Shown here piece after piece: positions 8,961 through 18,340 of a stretch of 64,000 nucleotides of DNA. The DNA lies in the NCBI GenBank assembly GCA_938743325.2, contig OW568879.1, forward strand, positions 649,641-713,640, read 5' to 3'. The notes beneath the pieces are model-generated. The model was not told where the DNA came from, ran no database searches, and was given only the letters and a program-made list of their open reading frames with translations. The DNA is from Pycnococcus provasolii. Its lineage: Eukaryota > Chlorophyta > Pseudoscourfieldiophyceae > Pseudoscourfieldiales > Pycnococcaceae. How positions within the stretch are numbered: the first letter of the stretch is position 1; every line of letters starts with the position of its first letter. The translations under genes were made by a program, and so were the position numbers.

Positions 8961-11552
8961 ATGTCCACGACGTCTAACTCATCCGTGGCGGGCTTCGACG
9001 ACTTCACCGCCGTCTCGCCGTTCGAGCGACTGTGCCTGCTTGTTGAGAGGTGCTTGCACGAAAACCAACTGGTTGGCGTTAGGGGAGATGGCGATGGAGG
9101 TGGTGGTGGGGGGGGCGTCTACTCGTCTTGCGTCTCGACGATTCAACTGCACGGCGTCCTGCCTCGTGCGTACGACCTCGCCGTATTCCCGCCACGCACC
9201 ACGCACGACAGCGGGGCTGTGCCGCCGGCGCCGGCACCGCTGCCAGCCACCGCGGTGCCGCCTGACCTCGAGACGCGCGCGACTCTTGAGGCGCTATTCG
9301 GCGTTCCACGGTCGTCGTATGCCGTTGTGGTGACGGCTTCCACGAGGCAGGGTACCCTGCCTCGTGCCGAGGTGGCTATGCTTTCGTCCGTGCTCGTAAG
9401 CGCGTGCTCCGCCGCTGGAGTCACTTGGCCTTGCTTCGTCGACGTCGGAAACGGAGGGTTCGTTGGTGCCATGGCTCCGAACGGCGTTTCGAATCGGAGC
9501 TGGCGCTTCGAGGCGGTGGTAGGCGCGGCAAGCAAGCCACCTGTGCACACGTACACGCTCAGTCACCTGGCAGACGTGCTGTCATCGCGCATCAAGGCGA
9601 ACGGCGAATTCGACTTCTCAGGTTGGACGAGGAGGAGGCATAGGTGGCAGGCGCCAGTGGGAATGCGCGCGTGCAGGCAAGTGCACGTAAGCGTCGACCT
9701 TATCGTCGCGTTCGACAACATTGACGTGCGTGCCGACGTGCCCTTATCTCGCGATGCAAATCGCGCTGCGCTCACGGCCGCAGTGTCTACGCGCCCCGCT
9801 CCCGCGAGACGGCGAGCGGAAGTTTCAGCAGATCGCACAGTGCAGATTGACGCACTTGCCGCTGTTGTGGCTGAGGCTTCCACCGCGATGCGTGGCGCGG
9901 TCAGTGACGTCTGGCCCGTTTCTATGTATGACTCGGCAGACGCACGCATGGCTTCTGAGTCGGCAATGGAGGAGACATTCGCGCCGCGATCGGATGCCGA
10001 GGCGGCGGCATTTTCAGCCGCCAGGTCGGCGTGCCAGGCTTTGGGACACCGCCACGTCGCTCCAATAGGATCGCTTCTTGATCGCGCTGCGAGAGCTGCC
10101 GCGGTGGCTGCTCTAGGTCCGGCTGGATCTGCGGGCGTGGCGGCATTCTGGCGCAGCTTCTGTCACGTGCTTCGTTTCGAACATTGGGAAAAGCGCGTTC
10201 CAATGCCGCGCATGGAAGTCGACGACGAAGTAGCTGCGGAGGGTGGCGTCGACTTGCGGTGCTGCCTTCTCGCTCAGAAGCTGCAGATGCTGCAGCGGTG
10301 CATAGAGGAATGCGGAAGGGCGAAGGCAGCTGCAGAGAGTCACCAACTTTCCTCGCCGAATCGTGCATCCTCTAGCGTAAAAGCGAGTGCTGCTCGTGGC
10401 GTGAAGCACGCTCTGCCATTGCGTGCACTGCATCCTCCGCATGCAAAGCTGAATGCCCCAGAGACCCTTCCAGCGCCGCCAGTGAGCGAGGACATGCTCA
10501 CGGGTGTCACTTCGTCAGGTGTTGATGACGACGACGACGGCCTCAGCAGCATGCGCGCAGCTGCAGCATCTGCCGCAGCATCGAAGATGCACCGCGTCGC
10601 GCTGCAGAGCGACATGTCTGCATTCAAGGCGGCCAACCCAGGATGCTGCCTCGAGGATTTCATCCGATTTCACTCCCCCCGTGACTGGATCGTTGACGAG
10701 AACGACGAGGAGAAAGATGACGAGGATAGCAAGCCACGTGGGCATCTATCTCAGCGCATGGCAAGTCCTGGCAGCGAATGGCGTCGCTTGTGGCAAGATG
10801 CGCCATGCACCCCCGCGGAGGAGCAGGCGCCACTTTTCCTGCCCGTGACGCAGGCGGAGAAGGCTTTGCACTACCTCGAGACGGCAGATGCGGACGAGCT
10901 TCTCGCTCAGCTGCTCGCGTGCGCGGTGAACGCTAATCTCTCTGGAATCGTGGTTGCGAGTGCCGCCGAGCGACAACAAAGGGGAGTTTCCGCGTCCGTG
11001 CAAGCTCTTGCAGAGGGCGCGTCGGTATTTCTCCGACGTGGCGTGGAGGTGTGCGCAAGCGAGCGAGGTCTTGCGGCGGCTGGCATATCGGCCGAGCTCT
11101 GGCTCCCGTCATTTGGGGAGGAGAGCAGCGACGACGACTCTGAATTGCGCGCTTCATTCCGTCGATGCGAGGAGGCGGCTGGATTGTCCAGTACTCTGCT
11201 GGCGCTCCTGCCGGTGAGCTCTGACGTCGTGAAGATGGCGGATGCGATGTGTGACGAGCTGGTCGTCAGACTGGACGAAGCGCGGCGCTTGGGTCGCTTG
11301 GGTGAAGATGCGAGCGCCGAGGGCAGTGAATATCACTTGCAGCCTTCGGCACTCGCGTCGTTGCCGGGTGAGGCTGTTGAGCAGGAGCACGTCGTCGCGG
11401 TGGTGTCAGGCGGTGGCGGCGAGTTCTGGGACGCCTCTTCCCAGTGGGACGAGGGTGTCGAGCTCGCGGCGCCGTGCAATGGGGCGACGCGCGCTCGCGC
11501 GTACGTTAAGATGTGCGCCGGTCGGCAAATTTTAGCCTTTTGCGACAGTTGA
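8961..11552 (+). CDS. RAB3GAP1: Rab3 GTPase-activating protein catalytic subunit
   Basis: An 863-residue protein. The N-terminus (DDFTAVSPFERL) matches the family hallmark DDFTTASPWERF. Near residue 550 the block AFKAANPGCCLEDF plus RFHSPRDWI is the signature of the Rab3GAP catalytic domain, followed by LSQRM, SEWRRLW and a helical segment (ALHYLETADADELL). The family works with RAB3GAP2 as GAP for Rab3 and GEF for Rab18, at ER and lipid-droplet membranes and in autophagy. No RAB3GAP2 lies in this window. The frame is open to an ATG at 8856 that overlaps the TTAGGG tract, so the ATG at 8961 (GCCATG) is preferred. It is slightly shorter than the human protein. TGTAA follows the stop by 3 bases (11555-11559). 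Confidence 0.9.
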   Translation: MSTTSNSSVAGFDDFTAVSPFERLCLLVERCLHENQLVGVRGDGDGGGGGGGVYSSCVSTIQLHGVLPRAYDLAVFPPRTTHDSGAVPPAPAPLPATAVPPDLETRATLEALFGVPRSSYAVVVTASTRQGTLPRAEVAMLSSVLVSACSAAGVTWPCFVDVGNGGFVGAMAPNGVSNRSWRFEAVVGAASKPPVHTYTLSHLADVLSSRIKANGEFDFSGWTRRRHRWQAPVGMRACRQVHVSVDLIVAFDNIDVRADVPLSRDANRAALTAAVSTRPAPARRRAEVSADRTVQIDALAAVVAEASTAMRGAVSDVWPVSMYDSADARMASESAMEETFAPRSDAEAAAFSAARSACQALGHRHVAPIGSLLDRAARAAAVAALGPAGSAGVAAFWRSFCHVLRFEHWEKRVPMPRMEVDDEVAAEGGVDLRCCLLAQKLQMLQRCIEECGRAKAAAESHQLSSPNRASSSVKASAARGVKHALPLRALHPPHAKLNAPETLPAPPVSEDMLTGVTSSGVDDDDDGLSSMRAAAASAAASKMHRVALQSDMSAFKAANPGCCLEDFIRFHSPRDWIVDENDEEKDDEDSKPRGHLSQRMASPGSEWRRLWQDAPCTPAEEQAPLFLPVTQAEKALHYLETADADELLAQLLACAVNANLSGIVVASAAERQQRGVSASVQALAEGASVFLRRGVEVCASERGLAAAGISAELWLPSFGEESSDDDSELRASFRRCEEAAGLSSTLLALLPVSSDVVKMADAMCDELVVRLDEARRLGRLGEDASAEGSEYHLQPSALASLPGEAVEQEHVVAVVSGGGGEFWDASSQWDEGVELAAPCNGATRARAYVKMCAGRQILAFCDS

Positions 11553-12114
11553 CTTGTAACATATGTGTTTCATGAGATCCCTCATTCAGTAATGAAGTGT
11601 ACTTTACTCTGTCCAGCGGTTACCGCGGCGCTGCTAATTGTTGAATTTGTGTAGTTATGAACGTTACGACGTTATTAAGATTATTTTCTTGGAATCGCCC
11701 ATTCAAGTATTCAACATGGAATGATGCGTTCGCGTCGTGCCCCTAACCCTAACGCCACCTTGCACCGCGTCAAGTACGAAAACGCGCGCTGCTGAAAGGC
11801 GCCGCTAAAAGGGTGTTGAGTGGTGTGAACAACGGACGACCACTCCATGAAGTATAAACTCCATTACTTTACTGAATGGGCGATCATAGATTATTTTACT
11901 GTAGCGAAGGCGTCGGCGTGTCCCTCGGCGTGTCTCCCGGCGTCACGACTTCGAGTGGCGGCATGTAGTCGTCGTCGTCGTCGCCGTCGTTCATGCCCGT
12001 GGACGCGCGAGCAGCACGTTTGATGTGTAGGCAAGCTGTGGGAAGTCAGAGTAGAATTTAATCGAAATCAAAAAAATCATCCACAAGATTTGCAATGTTA
12101 CACAATTTCTTGCT
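11553..12114. other. Convergent intergenic region
   Basis: Between the 3' ends of RAB3GAP1 (+) and the SDR39U1-like gene (-). It contains a CCCTAACCCTAAC at about 11741-11753 and a minus-strand open segment (about 12031 to 11896) that would code for an acidic tail (MNDGDDDDDYMPPLEV). It also has a plausible minus-strand intron boundary pair (12135 and 12036). TGTAA on the minus strand at 12098-12102 suggests that the SDR39U1-like transcript normally ends before that segment. Confidence 0.45.
12098..12102 (-). terminator. TGTAA downstream of the SDR39U1-like gene
   Basis: TTACA on the + strand, 13 bases beyond the stop at 12115. Confidence 0.5.
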
Positions 12115-13221
12115 TTATATGAACGACGAGCTCACCTCCTTCACAAGTTCGACTTCGAGACACTGCTGCACGCTCGTCGTTCTGAACTGGAATCCTAGTT
12201 CCTGCGCACGAGACGGCACGACGCGCTGTCCGTCGAGCACGACGCTTGCGCCTTCGCCGAGCACGGCGTTGAGTGCAAAGCCGGGCACGGGGAGCCAGTT
12301 CGGCCGTCCAAGCGTCTGCCCTAACCTCGAGCAGAACTCCGACATCCTCACGGGCGACGGCGCGACTCCGTTCACGACCCCTTCGTATCTGCTGTCGTCA
12401 ATCGCCGTGATGAGCATGTTGACGAGGTCGTCGCGGTGGATCCAGCTGAACCACTGCGACCCTTCACCCGGCGGTCCGCCGGCGAACATCTGGAAGAGAG
12501 GCACCATTTTCGCGAGCGCGCCTCCTTCGTTGGAGAGCACGATTCCGATGCGCACAATAACCCGTCGTTCCACCTCCGCGGCGGACGCCGCCGCCTCCCA
12601 GTCTCTGCACACTTCAGCGAGGTAGTCCGTTCCTCCTGGGCTCTGTTCGTCGAACGTCGCTGACATGGACGTTCCGTAGTACCCGAGTGCGGACGCCGAC
12701 ACGAGTACTTTCGGCCGATCTTCTTCTGGTAGTTCGTTGATCGTGGTTGCGACGAGCTCTGTGATTCTGATCCTGGACGATTTGATTTCCCGTTTGATTT
12801 CGTCGGTCCACCGCGTGGAGATGGGTTCCCCCGCGAGGTTGACGATGGCGTACGCTCCTCTCACTGCATCCGCGAAGTCTTGCGTTTCGACGAACGCGAG
12901 CGCGCCCGCGTCTTTGCCTCTTGCGGGTTTGACGGATCCTCTCGCCTTGAATCTGTCCCTCGTGAGTATGACGACGTTATCGCCTCTCGACGTGAGAGTA
13001 GAGGCCAGTGCGGATCCGACGAGACCCGTTCCTCCCGTGATGACGACCTTCTTCGGAGAGACGTTCCCAGGTACGTTCCCAGGAGAAGAAGCAGAAGCGA
13101 CCACCACCTTTGAGCGAGAACGAGAAGAGCGAACAGAAGGTGAAGAGCGAACAGAAGGTGAAGAGCGAGGACGAGAAATCTTATTTAAAAAGGTATGCAA
13201 ACTTGAACAAGAAGTCGCCAT
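12115..13221 (-). CDS. SDR39U1: Epimerase-family protein (SDR39U1/YfcH type), probably plastid-targeted
   Basis: A 368-residue extended short-chain dehydrogenase/reductase. After a Ser/Arg-rich N-terminus of about 50 residues without acidic residues, suggesting a transit peptide, the Rossmann fold opens with VVITGGTGLVGSALA. NLAGEPI, the SASALGYYGT segment and the YLAEVCRDWE block follow, and then the C-terminal DUF1731-type part (RMSEFCSRLGQTLGRP and VLGEGASVVLDGQ). This order is diagnostic of SDR39U1/YfcH, present in cyanobacteria, plastids and animals; the substrate is not established. TGTAA lies 13 bases past the stop (12098-12102). The gene is divergent from UFC1, with CCCTAA repeats between the two. 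Confidence 0.9.
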   Translation of the reverse strand: MATSCSSLHTFLNKISRPRSSPSVRSSPSVRSSRSRSKVVVASASSPGNVPGNVSPKKVVITGGTGLVGSALASTLTSRGDNVVILTRDRFKARGSVKPARGKDAGALAFVETQDFADAVRGAYAIVNLAGEPISTRWTDEIKREIKSSRIRITELVATTINELPEEDRPKVLVSASALGYYGTSMSATFDEQSPGGTDYLAEVCRDWEAAASAAEVERRVIVRIGIVLSNEGGALAKMVPLFQMFAGGPPGEGSQWFSWIHRDDLVNMLITAIDDSRYEGVVNGVAPSPVRMSEFCSRLGQTLGRPNWLPVPGFALNAVLGEGASVVLDGQRVVPSRAQELGFQFRTTSVQQCLEVELVKEVSSSFI

Positions 13222-13698
13222 GATATGATTCGTTGATGAGCGATGAGGAGGATGATGAACCCAATAATGGACCGAACGACTGGTGGGGGAGGGGAGATGT
13301 TCACAGGACAGGAAGGTGTGTGTGGATAAGAAAAGAACAAGAGCTCGGCCCAGGCCCAGGGGGAAGATCTTTGGGGGGACTGTAGCCCTAACCCTAACCC
13401 TAGCCCTAACCCTAACAACTGGGTTAGGGGTTAGAAGTAGGGGTTAGAAGTAACTAGGGGTTAGGGGTTTCTTCTCGTGCTTGGCACGCGTGGCCGTGGC
13501 CCGGTGGGGTAAGAAGCCTTTGGGTTTTATAGTTCGGATCTGCTCCCTGCTGGTCGTGTTCCTCGGGCCCGGTCCTCCGATCTCGACTTCTCTCATTGAG
13601 CATTGGTACTCTCCACCGCTCCACGAAGTCTCATTCCCTTGTACCAACCACTACTCTCACCACGTGGTCGTCCTTGCTCGGAATTCCAAAATAAGGAC
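13222..13698. promoter_or_regulatory. Divergent promoter with telomere-type repeats
   Basis: Between the SDR39U1-like gene (-) and UFC1 (+). Bases 13386-13416 are five CCCTAA units (one as CCCTAG), and 13421-13470 carry GGGTTAGGGGTTAG variants in the opposite orientation, giving an inverted arrangement. The frame of UFC1 is open from 13603, but no other gene is seen. Confidence 0.6.
13386..13416 (-). repeat. Interstitial telomere-type repeat (CCCTAA)
   Basis: Five units, one with CCCTAG. GGGTTAGGGGTTAG on the opposite strand sense follows at once, so the two form a potential fold-back. Confidence 0.9.
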
Positions 13699-14196
13699 AT
13701 GTCTGAGTTCGATCACCTGAAGTCTCATTTGCGATCCATCCCGCTCATGCGCGTCGACGCATCGCCGCGTGACGCCGAGAAGTGGAAAGAGCGACTCAAG
13801 GAGGAACTCATGGCGCTCATAGCTTTCGTCAAAATGAACAAGGAAAACGACAACGACTGGTTCACGCTCGCGCCGGAAAACGCAGAAGGAACCAAGTGGA
13901 AGGGAAAGGTGTGGTACGTGCACAACCTCATCAGGTACGAGTTTGACCTGCAGTTCGAAATACCCGCGACGTACCCAACAACAGCGCCGGAACTCGAACT
14001 GCCGGAGCTGGATGGGAAAACGCACAAAATGTACAGGGGAGGCAAAATATGCCTCACCGTGCACTTTAAGCCGCTGTGGGCGAAAAACGCACCGCACTTC
14101 GGCATCGCACACGCGCTGTGCCTAGGAATGGGGCCGTGGCTCGCGGCGGAAGTGCCTGTGCTTGTGGATGAGGGGAAGGTGCAACCAAAAAGCTAG
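13699..14196 (+). CDS. UFC1: UFM1-conjugating enzyme (E2)
   Basis: A 165-residue protein, the usual UFC1 length. Visible hallmarks are [43 protein letters not shown] and [14 protein letters not shown]. The active-site block [14 protein letters not shown] contains the catalytic Cys, followed by [20 protein letters not shown]1 accepts UFM1 from UBA5 and, with the UFL1 complex, modifies ribosomal protein uL24 at the ER. The frame is open from 13603, but the ATG at 13699 gives the canonical N-terminus. No clear TGTAA is seen downstream. It converges on the MazG-like gene, with 96 bases between stops. Confidence 0.96.
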   Translation: MSEFDHLKSHLRSIPLMRVDASPRDAEKWKERLKEELMALIAFVKMNKENDNDWFTLAPENAEGTKWKGKVWYVHNLIRYEFDLQFEIPATYPTTAPELELPELDGKTHKMYRGGKICLTVHFKPLWAKNAPHFGIAHALCLGMGPWLAAEVPVLVDEGKVQPKS

Positions 14197-14292
14197 ACTT
14201 TTTTCTCATTTCAGCTGATAACACAACGGAATGTATGGTTAGTTTACTCTTGTCATGCTGCGGTGCTCCTCAGGTTGGTGGCATTATTGCAT

Positions 14293-14862
14293 CTAGCAAG
14301 GTCCACCGTGACGGTTGACAATCGACCGAATGTCCGCGCGGCTGTATCGCACGGACTTGAGAGTCTTCATGTCGCTACGCCGGTAGATGTTGAAGGTTCC
14401 ATCAGGCTGCCTCTCGTAGTAAGCCTCTGTGCCATCCTTGTTTCTGTAGTGCTCCACCGTCTCCTGCGCCTCCTGCTCGGTTTTGGCGGCTTTGGACATG
14501 TTGCTCCGGTGCACCTCGTCGACGAGCTCTTTGTAACACGCGCCCATGCCAAACTCAAGCGCCGTTCCAGACAAAACGTACTGAATATCCGCCAAGGCAT
14601 CTGCCACCTCCACCAGGTCGTTGCTCGCAATAGCTTCTTTCAGCTCGTTCAGCTCTTCTTGGAGGAGGTTGACACGCAACGCCGAGCGTGCCGGTGCTGG
14701 CATCGCCGGCGACGCCAACACGTCGACGTTGAACTGCGAGTGGAAATCAAAGGTCTGCTTGAGCGAGTCGGGCATGGGCAGCGCCGGCACGCCAGGGGCA
14801 TCTTGCACGGGCGCTGACTTGTCGCTGAGCGGACTGCCGGAGCCTTCGGCGCCACGGCCCAT
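14293..14862 (-). CDS. MazG/PRA-PH-like all-alpha NTP pyrophosphohydrolase
   Basis: From the ATG at 14862 the product has 189 residues; the frame is open to 15000. The core carries the metal-binding pattern of all-alpha NTP pyrophosphatases: NLLQEELNELKEA, then VEVADALADIQYV and EVHRSNMSK. EVHRSNMSK is typical of MazG-like proteins common in phages and also found in eukaryotes. The C-terminal segment (YYERQPDGTFNIYR) is less familiar. A house-cleaning role on nucleotides is likely, with the substrate unknown. It lies in tandem behind V-ATPase B on the same strand, with 180 bases between. Confidence 0.8.
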   Translation of the reverse strand: MGRGAEGSGSPLSDKSAPVQDAPGVPALPMPDSLKQTFDFHSQFNVDVLASPAMPAPARSALRVNLLQEELNELKEAIASNDLVEVADALADIQYVLSGTALEFGMGACYKELVDEVHRSNMSKAAKTEQEAQETVEHYRNKDGTEAYYERQPDGTFNIYRRSDMKTLKSVRYSRADIRSIVNRHGGPC

Positions 14863-15042
14863 GGCACTGGTGGTCAATAATGATGGGAGAGGGGGGGAGG
14901 ATGGTTTGAACGGGACCGGGGCGCCGAAAACGAGCGGCAAAACATGGAAACCCCACCCCAAGTCAAAACCCGAAAAATCAAGAGTTTGGGGGTTTGTCAC
15001 AACGAAACTTGTTACTACCTGAAGCTTAAAGGTACTGTATGG

Positions 15043-16494
15043 CTATGACGCGCGCGGGTAAAACACGTCGAGCGTCTTGGCGGGAATGCGACGCAGCATG
15101 TCTCTCGGGAAGATGCGGAGCAGCTGCCACGCGATGTCCAAGCTCTGGTAGATGGTGCGCTTCTCGTACGCGCCCTGCGTCACAAACGTGCTCTCAAACT
15201 TATCCAGAAACTCCAAGTACAGCAAATCTTCCTGGCTCAGAGCCTCCTCGCCAACCACAGCCTTCATCGACAGCACGTCCTTCGCAATTGCATAGCACGC
15301 ATAGAGCTGGTTTGACACCTCGCCGTGGTCCCTCCGCGTCATACCCTCGCCCACGGCGCTCTTCATCAACCTCGACAGGCTCGGAAGCACGTTGATCGGT
15401 GGGTACACCTGCCGGTTGTTCAGCGCGCGCTCGACGTAGATCTGACCCTCGGTGATGTATCCAGTCAGGTCAGGGATGGGGTGCGTGATGTCGTCGTTCG
15501 GCATCGTCAAAATGGGAAGCTGCGTGATGGACCCCTTGCACCCCTTGATGCGACCGGCACGCTCGTAAATCGTCGCAAGGTCCGTGTACATGTACCCGGG
15601 ATATCCGCGCCGACCTGGAACCTCCTCGCGTGCCGCACTCACCTCGCGAAGCGCGTCCGCGTAACTACTCATGTCCGTCAATATCACGAGCACGTGTTTC
15701 CCCCTCTCGTACGCGAGGTACTCGGCAACCGTCAGTGCGATGCGCGGCGTGACGATGCGCTCGATGGTCGGGTCGTTCGCTAAGTTGAGGAAAAGCACGG
15801 TGTGTCCCATGGCACCGTTCTCCTCAAAGTCGCGCTGAAAGAAAGACGCGGTCTCCATGTTCACTCCCATGGCGGCAAACACAAGGCAGAACTCGTCACC
15901 TTCGTCGCCGTCGCCGTCTTCTTCACCCTCCGGTCGCACGAGACCCGCTTGCCTGCAAATCTGCGCGGCGATGGCGTTGTGCGGCAAACCTGCGGCGGAG
16001 AAGAGCGGGATTTTCTGGCCACGTGCGATGCTGTTCATGACGTCAATTGTCGAGATTCCCGTGCATATCATCTCCTCGGGGTACGTGCGCTCCGCGGGGT
16101 TGATGGGCGACCCGTTAATGTCGCGGTACGCCTCGGGTAAGATGGGTGGCCCGCCGTCGATGGGCTTCCCCGAGCCGTTAAAGACGCGCCCGAGCATGTC
16201 CTCCGCGACTGGCGTGTGCATGGTCTGCCCTGTGAATGTGACCGTAGTGGACGTCGTGTCGACTCCCGACGTCCCCTCGAATACCTGCACGACCGCCCGT
16301 TCTCCGTCCGCCTCGAGCACCTGTCCTCTTCGCACGGATCCGTCACCGAGCTTGATGTTAACGATTTCGGCGTACATGGGTGCGCGCACGTTGTCGAGCA
16401 CCACGAGAGGTCCGGCGACGGCGCACACGGTTCTGTACGCGACGTGCGGCGAGCACGCGTACGCCGGAGCATCCTCCGAGGAGGAGGACGCCAT
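15043..16494 (-). CDS. ATP6V1B: V-type proton ATPase subunit B
   Basis: A 483-residue non-catalytic subunit of the V1 head, which pumps protons into vacuolar and endomembrane compartments with ATP hydrolysed in subunit A. Seen in order: the beta-barrel ([12 protein letters not shown]), [38 protein letters not shown], and [15 protein letters not shown] where the P-loop is degenerate as expected for B. Then come [19 protein letters not shown], the [16 protein letters not shown] block and a C-terminal domain with [17 protein letters not shown]. Length and motifs are canonical. The start has the context ACGCCATTTG on the + strand, and the reading begins MASSSSED. No TGTAA is seen near the stop. 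Confidence 0.98.
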   Translation of the reverse strand: MASSSSEDAPAYACSPHVAYRTVCAVAGPLVVLDNVRAPMYAEIVNIKLGDGSVRRGQVLEADGERAVVQVFEGTSGVDTTSTTVTFTGQTMHTPVAEDMLGRVFNGSGKPIDGGPPILPEAYRDINGSPINPAERTYPEEMICTGISTIDVMNSIARGQKIPLFSAAGLPHNAIAAQICRQAGLVRPEGEEDGDGDEGDEFCLVFAAMGVNMETASFFQRDFEENGAMGHTVLFLNLANDPTIERIVTPRIALTVAEYLAYERGKHVLVILTDMSSYADALREVSAAREEVPGRRGYPGYMYTDLATIYERAGRIKGCKGSITQLPILTMPNDDITHPIPDLTGYITEGQIYVERALNNRQVYPPINVLPSLSRLMKSAVGEGMTRRDHGEVSNQLYACYAIAKDVLSMKAVVGEEALSQEDLLYLEFLDKFESTFVTQGAYEKRTIYQSLDIAWQLLRIFPRDMLRRIPAKTLDVFYPRAS

Positions 16495-16932
16495 TTGCCG
16501 AAATGATGGGATGGAAAAAGGAGGGGGGCGAGGGAGGAGGGCAGGAGGAGTGGGCGGGAGGGGAAACCGTTCACAGAGGAATCCCCAAAGAACACAATCC
16601 TAAATAGCCCTGGCATGATGTCACATGATGTCACTGGGCCGGGCCTCACAAACCGGGGAACTTCCCGACAAACGGACGATTGCGTCCGAGGAGGCGAATT
16701 GCACTGAACTGCTTCTCACCACGGGCAACAAAGAGGACCCGGGGACCGTTCGGAGGGATGGTAGAAATTAGAATAATAATACCCTAGTTAAGAAGTACTT
16801 CTTACCCTAACATTACGTCACTTCCCTACGTCCCGTCCCCTTCCATTGTTTTTGATTAATTTTTGTTTTGACCACCTTTTTCAACGCACTTTCTCACCGG
16901 CCCTCCCCCTTCGAGGATTTTGTTCCTCAGCC
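16495..16932. promoter_or_regulatory. Divergent promoter region (V-ATPase B / Cys-rich secreted protein)
   Basis: It contains a G-rich strand near 16510-16565, a TACCCTAACATTACG string at about 16803-16817 (a half telomere-type motif) and an AT-rich segment 16760-16870. An in-frame ATG at 16846 is regarded as upstream of the true start. No gene is seen. Confidence 0.45.
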
Positions 16933-18216
16933 ATGGCGTCCTCCCTAAGAGTACGGGTAGGAGTGGTGCAGGGCTCGCTGTCGCGGTCCTTCCTGTTTCT
17001 GCCTCTCCTTGTCCTCCTCTTTGTCGTGACAACTGCTCGTCACGGAGGACACCTTGGTCATGGTGGTGGTGGTGGTGGGATGGGCTCGAGGAGGATTGGC
17101 TTGGGCTCGTCGTCACTATTTGTGTCGGCGCAATCTCCATCAGAGTGGCAGTGCTGCTCCGCGGAATTCGAAAATCTACGAAACCGCACGTTCGATGGAC
17201 TGCTCTTTGACGCATCCAACCGTGCCGACCTAGACTTTCCAACGGATGAGACAGCACTCCCTGCCATCTGCCCAGGGGGAATCGCGTGCTGCGTTCCAGG
17301 ATGTCTGCCAGATGGACTCAATCTTCGTGCGCTAAGAAACGAGTGCTGCTGCAACGACGTTGAGACCATTGGAAACTTTCTCGAACAATCTAGGCAGCTG
17401 CAGTATCGGATCCCTGGCAATTGTGCATACGGACGATATCCTGGGCGCAGGTGGTGGTGGTGGTTTCGGCGTCGAGCAGGAGGAGGAGGAGGAGGAGGAG
17501 GAGCCGGCGGTAATCGCCCCAACGGGGCGAACCGACTGGAATCGCCTCGGCGGCCTCGCCAGCGAAATGATCAGCAACAGGTGCAGCAGCAGCAGCCTTC
17601 AACAACGATTGATGCTTCAGCAACAGCAGCGGCGCCACCACCACCAACAACAACAGCAAGCAACTACATAGTGCAGGACTGCCTGGACGAATTCCCGCGT
17701 TGCATCATGAACAAATGTACTGTCGACGCAGGTGCTCTTCTCGCCCAGCAGCAGCCAGCATGTTCGTACGATACAACGGGAAAATTGACGTGTCCCGGAC
17801 TTCCATGCACGTTTGGTCTTCTGCCAACGACTTGTATGGAGACAGAGCTCGAGCCGTTTGGCGAGTGGGGTTTGCTCAGCGGCTCAGCGCGCGACGAGGA
17901 GGAGAATGACAACAATAATAACGGCGACGGTGAAGTCAAACCGGTTCAATGCTACTGTGCAGGTGGTGTTCAGCAGGTGCGCGGCGGTGGAAGGCAGTGC
18001 GCGGGCGAATTTCGGCAAGCACGCAGGCGCTTACCAGGACCAGAGGCGATTGCACGTGCGTGCATCGTGAACGAGACGGCGACTCCGCTGATGGAAGTTC
18101 GGCCATGTCCGGTGCCACTCGACGCGACTGGGCAAAGGATCATCTCGTCGCAACGGCTTGATAAGACGATGGTTCTCGATGGGGTGGAGGAGGAGATGTT
18201 GACACCTGAGCCATGA
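16933..18216 (+). CDS. Secreted or membrane-anchored Cys-rich protein, unrecognised
   Basis: From the ATG at 16933 (CAGCCATGG) the product has 427 residues. A long hydrophobic run (FLFLPLLVLLFVV, residues 20-32) is a signal peptide or type II anchor. A Gly-rich spacer leads to a Cys-rich segment (QCCSAEF, then ICPGGIACCVPGCLPDG, then NECCCNDVE). A low-complexity middle (Trp, Gly, Gln and Thr/Pro tracts) leads to a second Cys-rich part (CLDEFPRCIMNKC, CSYDTTGKLTCPGLPC). About 24 Cys in all suggest disulfides and an extracellular or luminal site. I recognise no family. It converges on the Trx-Grx-Grx gene, with 124 bases between stops. Confidence 0.7.
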   Translation: MASSLRVRVGVVQGSLSRSFLFLPLLVLLFVVTTARHGGHLGHGGGGGGMGSRRIGLGSSSLFVSAQSPSEWQCCSAEFENLRNRTFDGLLFDASNRADLDFPTDETALPAICPGGIACCVPGCLPDGLNLRALRNECCCNDVETIGNFLEQSRQLQYRIPGNCAYGRYPGRRWWWWFRRRAGGGGGGGGAGGNRPNGANRLESPRRPRQRNDQQQVQQQQPSTTIDASATAAAPPPPTTTASNYIVQDCLDEFPRCIMNKCTVDAGALLAQQQPACSYDTTGKLTCPGLPCTFGLLPTTCMETELEPFGEWGLLSGSARDEEENDNNNNGDGEVKPVQCYCAGGVQQVRGGGRQCAGEFRQARRRLPGPEAIARACIVNETATPLMEVRPCPVPLDATGQRIISSQRLDKTMVLDGVEEEMLTPEP

Positions 18217-18340
18217 TGACGAACGAAGTGAGAGACGAATGCTAATCGGAATTTTTTTGCGAGTAAACAGACAAACACATTTTTGACTTTTTTTTTTGGA
18301 CAAAATTCTTTTGTTTACTTGTGCTTTTACCGGTGTACTT

